Positions 33,201-41,259 of a stretch of 64,000 nt of DNA are shown here, in pieces. Within the stretch, counting starts at the first letter, position 1, and the number at the start of each line of letters is the position of its first letter. Source of the DNA: Tolypothrix sp. PCC 7712 (GTDB taxonomy: Bacteria; Cyanobacteriota; Cyanobacteriia; Cyanobacteriales; Nostocaceae); NCBI RefSeq assembly GCF_025860405.1, contig NZ_CP063785.1:372001-436000 (forward strand), given 5' to 3'. Below the pieces are notes generated by a model. It was given only the letters and a program-made list of their open reading frames with translations, was not told the DNA's origin and did no database searches. Position numbers and translations under genes: made by a program.

Positions 33201-35699
33201 GATTGCTTTAGCTTGTTGTAAAACTTCCTGGGCAAAGTTTTCCATTAAGTCCAGTTCGCCACTGAGATAACTGGCTTCGGTAGCTTCGTTATATAAGCTT
33301 AAGGTGAAATCATAGTTAGATTGCCAAGGGTTGAGAGGGAGTAACTCAATACTGATTTTTAGGTAAGCCAATGCAGCATTGTATGCGGTTGAGGCTTTGG
33401 CTTTTTTCCCGGCGATGAAATTTAAGCGGGATAGTTGATGGCGTTCTGTAGGTTCATGGAATTGTTCAATGCCAATATTTAATTGATTCGCGATCGCAAA
33501 AACCTGTTCCTCTATTTCTGCTTCTGGGGTATTTTCCCACAGTAAACGACCGATTTTGACATGGGTTGTCTGTTTTTGGTCATTGGGAATTAGGGAATAG
33601 GCGGCTTGTTGGACGCGATCGTGTAGAAACTTGTATTGTAGGGTTGCTTGTGAGGTATCCTGCGTTGCTTGAGTTTCCGACAAATAAAATTTGTACAAAT
33701 CGCTTTGGGGCAGAATCAACCCTTCCTGTAATGCTTTCCACAATGTTGTTGCGACTTCTGTTTGGGATTGCTGGGAAACAATCGCCAGGGTGATTAAATC
33801 AAAATTTGCGCCAATACAAGCCGCCAGTTTTAATATCTCTTGGGTGGCTGGTGGTAGCTTTTGCAATTGCTGCGCCATCAATTCGACCACATCATCGGTC
33901 AACGCTGCATCTCGCACTTGCACAATATCACATTGCCAATGCCCTGCACCCCAGTCAAAGGTAATTAACTGATCTTGATGTAATGCCTTGAGGAACTGAG
34001 TGGCAAAGAAGGGATTTCCCTGAGTTTTCTGTATCACCAGTTCTGTCAGTGGTTGCACTACAGATGTGGGAGCATGAAGGGTATCGGCAATCAAATGATT
34101 GAGACTGCTGAAATTCAGGGGTTGTAGGGTGATGGTGTCGATTTTTGCCCCGGTTTTCTCCATCTCATTCAGGCTCAATATCAAGGGATGGGCGGCAAAT
34201 ACCTCATTATCCCGATACGCGCCTAACAGTAATAAACAACCCGTTTGCGACTCAGACATTAACACCTGAATCAAATTCAAGGAAGCAGAATCTGCCCATT
34301 GCAAATCATCCACAAACATCACCAACGGATGTAAAGGGGTGGTAAAGACTTGAATGAACCTTTGAAACAACAAATTAAACCGATTTTGGGCGGCGGTTCC
34401 TGATAATTCTGCTGCTGGGGGTTGTGCGCCAATAATCTGTTCCAATTCAGGAATCAGTTCGACAATCACTTGGGCATTTTCTCCCAGTGCTGCTGAAATC
34501 TGCGTTTTCCACTGTTGTAATTGGGTATCACTTTCGGTCAATAATTGCCCTATTAAATCTCGAAAGGCTTGCACAAAGGCACTGAAGGGAATATTGCGAT
34601 TAAATTGGTCGAATTTGCCCTTAATAAAATAACCGCGTTGTCTGACTATGGGTTTATGCACTTCATTGACAACCGCAGTTTTCCCAATTCCTGAAAACCC
34701 AGCCACCAGCATCATTTCTGTTGTGCCTTGACTGACTCGCTCAAATGCTTCTAGTAGGGTTTGAACTTCGGCTTCTCTACCGTAAAGTTTATCTGGGATG
34801 ATGAAGCGATCGCACACATCCCGACTAGCAATTTCAAAGCTTGAAATTTCACCAGTTTCTCTTAACTGAGTTAGACATTTTTCTAAATCTAATTTCAATC
34901 CCAATGCACTCTGATACCTATCTTCAGCATTTTTCGCCATTAATTTCCTGATGATTTCTAAGATAACCGATGGGATATCTGGATTCATTTCATGTATTAA
35001 TGGGGGCATTTTAGCAATATGAGAATGCACCAATTCCATCGCATCATTAGATGAGAATGGTAACTCACCTGTGAGTAATTCATAGAAAGTTACACCCAGG
35101 GAATAAAAATCTGTGCGATAATCAATTCCTCGATTCATTCTCCCTGTCTGTTCTGGAGATATATAAGCGAGTGTACCTTCTAAAACATTGGGGTTAACTA
35201 GGGTTTGGGTTTCTCTGGGTAATAATGATGCAATGCTAAAGTCGATTAACTTAACTTGTTTAGTCTCAGGATTAATTAAGATATTGCTGGGTTTGATATC
35301 TTTATGAATAATTCTCTCATGGTAGAGTAAGTTGAGAATGTCGCAGAGGGCGATCGCGATTGCTAAAAATTCCTCAACAGATATGAAACTCTGATTTTTG
35401 CTGAAATATTCCTTGAGAGAAATACCGCCAAAATCCTCCATGATTAACATATAGCCATTATTGATTGCGTCAAGGCTATAGGTTTGGATAATCAGAGGTG
35501 AGTTAAGATTTTTGCCGATGGTGTATTGATTGCGAAATAATAACAGTTCGCTAAAACTGGGATAAGGATTTTTCAGTAGTTTAATAACTACTGGTACTGA
35601 GTCAGTTTCTCTAACTGCACGATAAACCAGCGTTCTCGAACCATTGTAGAGTTCTTCACTAATGCGATATCCGGGAATACTGACAAGATTGCTAACCAT
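30291..35699 (-). CDS. Ser/Thr kinase-STAND ATPase-GAF-histidine kinase, copy C
   Basis: 1802 residues. Kinase domain (K40, H132-K-D134, N139, D153 of DFS), STAND NTPase (GFSGIGKT near 334-341, VMFVDDLQWAD), helical/TPR-like centre that pairs with copy F (AGQELTTLANEL against TGQELTELAQTM), Ser/Thr linker, GAF domain (~1350-1510), coiled coil and a type-1 histidine kinase (H1550, NQVFMNILANAIDAL, DNGKGM, GTGLGL). All kinase boxes look intact. The central region after the ATPase is clearly diverged from the neighbouring copies B and D, although the two ends are close to them. ATG at 35699; a weak AGGA lies ~10 nt upstream, and an out-of-frame ATG overlaps that region. Function beyond multi-kinase signalling cannot be read from sequence. 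Confidence 0.92.
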   Translation of the reverse strand: MVSNLVSIPGYRISEELYNGSRTLVYRAVRETDSVPVVIKLLKNPYPSFSELLLFRNQYTIGKNLNSPLIIQTYSLDAINNGYMLIMEDFGGISLKEYFSKNQSFISVEEFLAIAIALCDILNLLYHERIIHKDIKPSNILINPETKQVKLIDFSIASLLPRETQTLVNPNVLEGTLAYISPEQTGRMNRGIDYRTDFYSLGVTFYELLTGELPFSSNDAMELVHSHIAKMPPLIHEMNPDIPSVILEIIRKLMAKNAEDRYQSALGLKLDLEKCLTQLRETGEISSFEIASRDVCDRFIIPDKLYGREAEVQTLLEAFERVSQGTTEMMLVAGFSGIGKTAVVNEVHKPIVRQRGYFIKGKFDQFNRNIPFSAFVQAFRDLIGQLLTESDTQLQQWKTQISAALGENAQVIVELIPELEQIIGAQPPAAELSGTAAQNRFNLLFQRFIQVFTTPLHPLVMFVDDLQWADSASLNLIQVLMSESQTGCLLLLGAYRDNEVFAAHPLILSLNEMEKTGAKIDTITLQPLNFSSLNHLIADTLHAPTSVVQPLTELVIQKTQGNPFFATQFLKALHQDQLITFDWGAGHWQCDIVQVRDAALTDDVVELMAQQLQKLPPATQEILKLAACIGANFDLITLAIVSQQSQTEVATTLWKALQEGLILPQSDLYKFYLSETQATQDTSQATLQYKFLHDRVQQAAYSLIPNDQKQTTHVKIGRLLWENTPEAEIEEQVFAIANQLNIGIEQFHEPTERHQLSRLNFIAGKKAKASTAYNAALAYLKISIELLPLNPWQSNYDFTLSLYNEATEASYLSGELDLMENFAQEVLQQAKAIIDTAKVYEIKIESYTIQSQFLAAIDTAMQFLQPIGIEFPSEPTDLDFFLGLQEIQALLSDKTVAELADLPEMQQPELRTALRVLVKVDTPAYLGKPLLHRLLVPKELSLSIKYGNTSASSFVYSGYGLMLSGQSNSILPGYEFGQLALQLLSKFSDSEYEARVLVVVHGFITHWKEPLTATLKPLLQAYARGLEIGDLAFACHGASVYCYHAYVAGQELTTLANELAIYGAALAKIHKQATLNYHNIYHQIVLNLIEPTTTPWELVGTAYDENSMLLLNGQARDPNSLWHFCVNKLMLCYLFQVLDLAVEYAIKAKQCQSSGLGYAMTNISLLNFYDSLVQLALYPTASSTEQQQILQQVAENQQIMQQWANYAPMNQLHRFYLVEAEKHQVLGDKTTAIEFYDRAISCAKANGYIQEEALANELAAKFYLNWEKEKVAAGYMQEAYYCYARWGAKAKVVDLETRYPQLLSPILQPSRSVLSTNETIFPLGNVTSSSAATSSSTSISDTLDLKAILKASQAISGEIELDKLLLSLLSIIIENAGADKCVLMLLQDNHLLIQGAITQGTKPVVLQSLAIEDSQDIPHKLIYKVKHNQQTLVLLDATTDTTLANDPYIIRQQPQSILCSPILHQGKLLGILYLENSLAKGAFTSDRVELLNLICAQAAISLENAQLYQRSQQYAQELEQALHNLQQAQLQIVQSEKMSALGNLVAGVAHEMNNPLGFIAASLQQAKPTLTDIVEHLQLYQATFSDKTEEILDHEAEIDLEYSLEDLPKMLDSMTMACDRLKNISTSLRTFSRADRDYKVPFNLHEGIDSTILILKHRLKANEQRPAIEVITNYGDLPLVECFPGQLNQVFMNILANAIDALDESNNGRSFQDIQTNPNRITLTTSRDNNLVKITIADNGKGMSEEVKHKIFDHLFTTKAVGKGTGLGLAIAQQIVEETHGGKLNCQSILGKGTEFIIEIPV

Positions 35700-35725
35700 A
35701 TTGCGCTCATCCTAATGATTTCTCA

Positions 35726-35742
35726 ATCTAGTATTCCCAGAT
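35726..35742 (-). promoter_or_regulatory. Conserved array motif upstream of copy C
   Basis: ATCTGGGAATACTAGAT lies 27 nt before the ATG of copy C in a 75-bp spacer. Slightly upstream on the minus strand is CTTGACC, a possible -35-like hexamer, but it is changed in the spacer of copy F. Confidence 0.5.
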
Positions 35743-35774
35743 AGCTGAATTTATCTGTAAGGTCAAGCTAGAAT

Positions 35775-38700
35775 TTACACAGGAATTTTAATGATAAATT
35801 CAGTACCTTCTCCTAGTGCGGAAATGCAACTTAACTTACCTCGATGTTTTTCTACGACAATTGAATAGCTAGTTGACAGCCCTAAGCCAGTACCGCTACC
35901 TACTGGTTTTGTCGTAAAAAATGGATTAAATATCTGATTTTGCACCGACTGACTCATTCCTATACCGTTATCGGCAATCCGAATAATTACATTTTTGTTT
36001 TCAGTTAATTCGGTTTTAATTATAATAGTTGGTTGGCGATTGTTATCTGATGTTTCTAAGGCATCAATGGCATTATTGATGATATTCATAAACACTTGGT
36101 TGAGAGCCGAAGCATAACAATTAACTAAAGGTAATACTCCATATTGTTTCCTGAGTATAATTTCTGGACGTTTACTATTACTTTGAAGTCGATGCTGCAA
36201 AATTAACAACGTACTTTCAAGACCAGAGTGAATGTCTACTTCTTTGATTTCTGATTCATCCAAGCGAGAAAAATTTCGTAGGGACAGCACTATTTGACGA
36301 ATACGTTCTGCTCCCACTTTCATCGAAGATAGGAGATTAGGTAAATCATCTAAGATAAATTCTAGGTCAATATCTGCAATTTTTTGGGCAATTTCTGGCA
36401 GTGTTTGCGGATACATTAACTGGTATAAATCATTTAATTCAATTAAGGATGTGACATATTCATTTGCTGCTACTAAGTTGCCATAGATGAAATTAATCGG
36501 ATTATTAATTTCATGGGCAATTCCCGCAACTAATTGTCCTAAACTGGACATTTTCTCAGCTTGAATTAGTTGGGCTTGAGTTGAGTAAAGTTGATTGAGT
36601 GTTGATTCTATCTGAGTAGCTTTTGTTGTTAATTCCTGGGTGCGTTCTGCTACTTTTTGTTCAAGATTGTGGGAATAATCCTCTAATTGATGATACAGTT
36701 TGGCATTCTCTAGAGAAATTGCCGCTTGGGTGCAGAGTAAGTTGAGTATTTCAATGCGATCGCTGGTAAATGCTCCCAATGTTAAATTATTTTCTAAGTA
36801 TAAAATGCCCATCAATTTGCCCTGATTAAGAATTGGCGCACAGAAAATACTCTTGGGTGCATGGTGCAAAATATAAGGATCAGCCAGCAAAGTTGGCTCG
36901 ACTACGGCATTTTCCACAACAGCCGCAACCAGAGTATTTTTAACTCGATTAATTAAGCTAACAGATACGATTTCTTCACAGGGTAGAGATTGTAAAATTA
37001 TGGCTCTTTGTTGCAATTGAGATAATGCTTCAATTACCCAACAATCACCTTTTGGCATCAGTAATGCACATTTATCGGCTCCAGCATTTTCCAAAATTAC
37101 TTGAAGTAAGGTTGAGAGTAATTTCTCTAACTCAATTTCGCGGGAAAGTGATTGAAAGGCTTTGAGAATAGTTGCTAAATCGAGGGCTTGTGAGATGCTA
37201 GTATTGCTCAGGGAGGAACTTTGAATTGTGTGAGAGGAGATAGAAAGGATTGTTTCTGTTGGTTTAAAAGTTGGTTGTTGTTTGTGCAAAATTGGTAGCA
37301 GTAATTGGGGATAACGGCGTTCTAAATCGATGATTTTGGCTTTTGCACCCCAACGGGAATAACAGTAATAAGCCTCCATCATGTAGGTTTGAGCAATTTT
37401 TTCTTTGTCCCAATCAAGATAAAATTTGGCTGCCAATTCGTTAGCTAAGGCTTCTTCGTTGAGGAATTGGTTGGTTTTAGCTAGGGTAATTGCTTGTTGA
37501 TAATTTTCTATGGCGGCTACTTTATCACCACAAACTCGACACTTTTCTGCTTCTATTAAATGCCATTTATGCAAATGATTCATGGGGGCATTTTGCGCCC
37601 ACTGGTAGAGAATTTGTTGATGGTTTTCGACTTGGGCGAGTAGTTCCTCTGGCGCTGTGGAAATAACTGCTAAATGGGTGAGGGCTGCATACAAATGGAA
37701 AATGGGAACAATAATTAATCCTGACAATGCCATTAAACAGGACTGACCTTGGGTAATATAGTCGAGAGCAGCGTGATAATTGCCAAAAGAATAGGCAAGT
37801 AGCAGTTTATAGATATAAGCACAGGCAAATGCAGCCAGATCCTGATCTTGTGTGTGCTTGGGAAACATTGCTGTCTCATTGTAGAAAATGCCAGTTAAGC
37901 AATCAGGTTGGCTGACAGGTTCTCGCAATTGCTCTACTGTTTGCTGTACCATCGCCAAATAAGTTCGCGCCGAATCTTGTTTTACCTGAACGAGACCAGC
38001 ATTATAAGCAGATAATTCAGCAGCTACAGCATTCAGTTCTACACCAGAGAACAATAGGGTAGTAGCATAACTTAGTATGATGTAGCCAGCGTAGAAAAAA
38101 TCACCAGTCTCCATCCCCGCCACATAGCCTTCTTTCAGGATGAGTCGGGTTTTTGATAGTGCTTGTCGGCGATGATGGATGAAAGGCGCAAACAAGGTGA
38201 GAACGATGCACTTCATTCTCTGAGCATTCAATTTTTCCAGTAATGAGAGAGCTAATTTACCAAACTCATAACCAATTTCAACTTCGCCAAAAAAGGCACA
38301 CATCACCATCCCATGAATTGCATAGCCAGGGATTGAGGTGGGAGTATTACCAAACTCCAGGGATAAGCGTACCATCGTCGTACCGAGAATGGGCATTAAA
38401 CCAGGCATTCCCAGTAACACTGGTGGGAACAACATACTTAATATCTGCATTGCAGCTTGAGTTTGAGGTTCACTCATCGGAGGTAAGTCAATCAGGGAAG
38501 CAATTTCTCGGCCGCTAAGTTGCTGATTTAGTGTTTGAAAGGCTTTCCCAATCTGAGTTTCATCTACTTGGGTGGGTAATTCGACTCCCAATTGGGCGAG
38601 AGCTTCTCTACCCACTGCGATCGCTGCTAATATTTGGCTACTAGCTGTGAGTGCGGCAATTTGAATTTCGTAGATTTTAACTTTGTCAACAATGCTCTGG

Positions 38701-41180
38701 GCCTGCTGTAACACCAAGAAAGCAAGTTGTTCCATAGCATCGAAATCACCATTCAAATAACTGGCTTCTGTTGCTGCTATATACAAATTCAAAGCTAATT
38801 TATACTGACTTTGCCAACAATTAATCTCTAATAACTCAATTCCTGTCTGAAAATACTCTCTAGCGGCGGTGTATGCAGTAGAATTTCGAGCTTTATTCCC
38901 AGCTTTTAAGTTGAGTTTTGCTAAGGCTTCTCGTTCCTGTGGTTGATGAATTAATGCTTGTCCTTGATTCAAATGCCCCACAATATCAAACAGTTTTTCT
39001 TCTCGTTCTATTTCAGCAGAAATTTGCAGAAGTAACTGTCCTATTTTCAGGTGAGCCACTTGCTTTTGGTCATCAGAAATCAGGAAATAAGCTGCTTGTT
39101 GAACGCGGTCATGTAAAAAGCGATAAACTGGATTAGCTGCTGCATAATCACTAGATATATCTTCAGATTGAACAAAGAATTTATAAATTTCTGTACTCGG
39201 AATAATCAGTCCCGCTTGCAATGCTTTCCATAAATCTGCTGCTGTGACTTCTGCTGTTTGTTCAGAAATAATCGCCAATGTCTGTAAATCAAACTGCGCC
39301 CCTATGCAAGCTGCTAGCTTGAGAATATTTTGAGTTAGCTGGGGGAATTTCTGCAGTTGGAGGGACATAAATTCCACTACATCATCGGTAATTGCTAAAG
39401 CTTTGATTTGAGCAATATCACACTGCCAATGGCGAGATACTAAATCAAAATTGATTAGTTGTTCATTATTTAATGCTTTAAGAAATTGGGTAGCAAAAAA
39501 AGGATTACCTTTAGTTTTTTGATAAATTAATGTTGTCAAAGGTCGGGCAAGTAATGATTCACAATTTAGTGTATCTGCGACTAACTGATTGAGGTTGATG
39601 TCGCTTAATGCTTGGAGGATGATTTGATTGATGACTGCTTCAGTTTTTTTTAGCTCATTTACCGCCAGGATGAATGGGTGAGTTGGTGATACTTCATTAT
39701 CTCGATATGCACCCAAGAGAAACAAATATTTTGTATCTTGCATTAACAGTTGTAACAATTTCAGAGATGCGGCATCTGCCCATTGCAAATCATCTAAAAA
39801 TATGACTAAGGGATGTTCTTGATTAGTGAAAATTTGTACAAACTTTTGCAAGAGTAAATTAAATCTATTTTCGGCAGCAGTCCCCGATAGCTCTATAACT
39901 GGTGGTTGTGCGCCAATAATACTTTCCAATTCGGGAATTACATCAATTAAAACTTGCCCATTTTCACCCACAACTGCCAGAATTCTGCTTTTCCAATTGT
40001 TGATTTGATGATCAGATTCTGAGAGTAATTGCCCCATTAAATCGCGAAATGCTTGCACAAAGGCACTGAAGGGAATATTCCGTTGAAATTGGTCATATTT
40101 GCCTTTAATAAAATAGCCACGTTGTCTGAGGATTGGTTTATGGACTTCGTTGATAACGGCTGTTTTTCCAATTCCCGAAAACCCAGCTACTAGCATCATT
40201 TCTGTTGTGCCTTGGCTGACTCTCTCGAATGCTTGTAGTAAAGTTACAACCTCTGCTTCTCTGCCATAGAGTTTATCAGGAATAATGAAGCGATCGCACA
40301 AATCCCTAGTAGCAATTTCAAAGCTTTGAATTTCACCAGTTTCCTTTAGCTGAGTTAAACATTTTTCTAAGTCAAATTTTAATCCCAATGCACTCTGATA
40401 TCTGTCTTCAGAATTTTTCGCCATCAACTTACTGACAATTTCTGAGATAACTGAGGGGATATCTGGATTAATTTCATGTATGAATAGGGGAATTTTCGCA
40501 AGATGAGAATGTACCAATTCCATCGCCTCATCAGACTGGAATGGTAACTCATCTGTGAGTAATTCATAAAAAGTTACACCCAGGGAATAAAAATCTGTGC
40601 GATAATCAATCCCCCGATTCATTCTCCCTGTCTGTTCGGGAGAGATATAAGCCAGTGTCCCTTCTAAAACATTGGGATTGACTAATGTTTGGGTTTCTCT
40701 GGGTAATAATGATGCAATACTAAAGTCGATTAATTTAACTTGTTTAGTTTCGGGATTAATTAAGATATTGCTAGGTTTGATATCTTTATGAATGATCCGC
40801 TCATGGTAGAGTAAGTCTAGGATGTCACAGAGTGCGATCGCGATCACTAAAAATTCCTCTAGAGGTGTGACATTTTGATTTTTAGTGAAATAATCCTTGA
40901 GGGAAATCCCCCCAAAGTCTTCCATGACTAACATATAGCCATTTTGGAATGATTCGAGGCTATAGGTTTGAATAATTAGAGGTGAGTCGAGATTTTTGCC
41001 AATGGTATACTGATTGCGAAATAACAACAATTCGCTAAAGCTGGGATAAGGATTTTTCAGTATTTTGATCACTACTGATAGTGAATCACTGTCTCTAACT
41101 GCGCGATAAACCAGTGTTCTCGAACCATTGTAGAGTTCTTCACTAATGCGATATCCGGGAATATTGACAAGATTGCTCAC
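35775..41180 (-). CDS. Ser/Thr kinase-STAND ATPase-GAF-histidine kinase, copy B (GTG start)
   Basis: 1801 residues, a close relative of copy E. Kinase domain with VVIK (here VIKILKN follows the motif), HKDIKPSN and DFS; STAND NTPase with GFSGIGKT and VIFLDDLQWAD; a helical centre; GAF; and a type-2 histidine kinase (H1556 in [14 protein letters not shown]1 DNGIGM, G2 GTGLGLS). The codon that is ATG in the other copies is ATA here (41181-41183), and the next codon, GTT elsewhere, is GTG, which I take as the start. No upstream in-frame ATG with a ribosome site was found. Translation may therefore be weaker than for its neighbours. Central-region differences from E are concentrated around residues ~950-1150. 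Confidence 0.9.
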   Translation of the reverse strand: MSNLVNIPGYRISEELYNGSRTLVYRAVRDSDSLSVVIKILKNPYPSFSELLLFRNQYTIGKNLDSPLIIQTYSLESFQNGYMLVMEDFGGISLKDYFTKNQNVTPLEEFLVIAIALCDILDLLYHERIIHKDIKPSNILINPETKQVKLIDFSIASLLPRETQTLVNPNVLEGTLAYISPEQTGRMNRGIDYRTDFYSLGVTFYELLTDELPFQSDEAMELVHSHLAKIPLFIHEINPDIPSVISEIVSKLMAKNSEDRYQSALGLKFDLEKCLTQLKETGEIQSFEIATRDLCDRFIIPDKLYGREAEVVTLLQAFERVSQGTTEMMLVAGFSGIGKTAVINEVHKPILRQRGYFIKGKYDQFQRNIPFSAFVQAFRDLMGQLLSESDHQINNWKSRILAVVGENGQVLIDVIPELESIIGAQPPVIELSGTAAENRFNLLLQKFVQIFTNQEHPLVIFLDDLQWADAASLKLLQLLMQDTKYLFLLGAYRDNEVSPTHPFILAVNELKKTEAVINQIILQALSDINLNQLVADTLNCESLLARPLTTLIYQKTKGNPFFATQFLKALNNEQLINFDLVSRHWQCDIAQIKALAITDDVVEFMSLQLQKFPQLTQNILKLAACIGAQFDLQTLAIISEQTAEVTAADLWKALQAGLIIPSTEIYKFFVQSEDISSDYAAANPVYRFLHDRVQQAAYFLISDDQKQVAHLKIGQLLLQISAEIEREEKLFDIVGHLNQGQALIHQPQEREALAKLNLKAGNKARNSTAYTAAREYFQTGIELLEINCWQSQYKLALNLYIAATEASYLNGDFDAMEQLAFLVLQQAQSIVDKVKIYEIQIAALTASSQILAAIAVGREALAQLGVELPTQVDETQIGKAFQTLNQQLSGREIASLIDLPPMSEPQTQAAMQILSMLFPPVLLGMPGLMPILGTTMVRLSLEFGNTPTSIPGYAIHGMVMCAFFGEVEIGYEFGKLALSLLEKLNAQRMKCIVLTLFAPFIHHRRQALSKTRLILKEGYVAGMETGDFFYAGYIILSYATTLLFSGVELNAVAAELSAYNAGLVQVKQDSARTYLAMVQQTVEQLREPVSQPDCLTGIFYNETAMFPKHTQDQDLAAFACAYIYKLLLAYSFGNYHAALDYITQGQSCLMALSGLIIVPIFHLYAALTHLAVISTAPEELLAQVENHQQILYQWAQNAPMNHLHKWHLIEAEKCRVCGDKVAAIENYQQAITLAKTNQFLNEEALANELAAKFYLDWDKEKIAQTYMMEAYYCYSRWGAKAKIIDLERRYPQLLLPILHKQQPTFKPTETILSISSHTIQSSSLSNTSISQALDLATILKAFQSLSREIELEKLLSTLLQVILENAGADKCALLMPKGDCWVIEALSQLQQRAIILQSLPCEEIVSVSLINRVKNTLVAAVVENAVVEPTLLADPYILHHAPKSIFCAPILNQGKLMGILYLENNLTLGAFTSDRIEILNLLCTQAAISLENAKLYHQLEDYSHNLEQKVAERTQELTTKATQIESTLNQLYSTQAQLIQAEKMSSLGQLVAGIAHEINNPINFIYGNLVAANEYVTSLIELNDLYQLMYPQTLPEIAQKIADIDLEFILDDLPNLLSSMKVGAERIRQIVLSLRNFSRLDESEIKEVDIHSGLESTLLILQHRLQSNSKRPEIILRKQYGVLPLVNCYASALNQVFMNIINNAIDALETSDNNRQPTIIIKTELTENKNVIIRIADNGIGMSQSVQNQIFNPFFTTKPVGSGTGLGLSTSYSIVVEKHRGKLSCISALGEGTEFIIKIPV

Positions 41181-41209
41181 TATATTGCCCTAATTCTAGT
41201 AATTTCTAA

Positions 41210-41226
41210 ATCTAGTATTCCCAAAT
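41210..41226 (-). promoter_or_regulatory. Conserved array motif upstream of copy B
   Basis: Here the motif reads ATTTGGGAATACTAGAT (one change), 30 nt before the GTG start of copy B or 27 nt before the position that corresponds to ATG. The rest of this spacer is diverged, so conservation of the motif is more telling here. Confidence 0.5.
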
Positions 41227-41259
41227 ATCTGAAGTTATTTGTAATTTTGAAGTTCAAAT

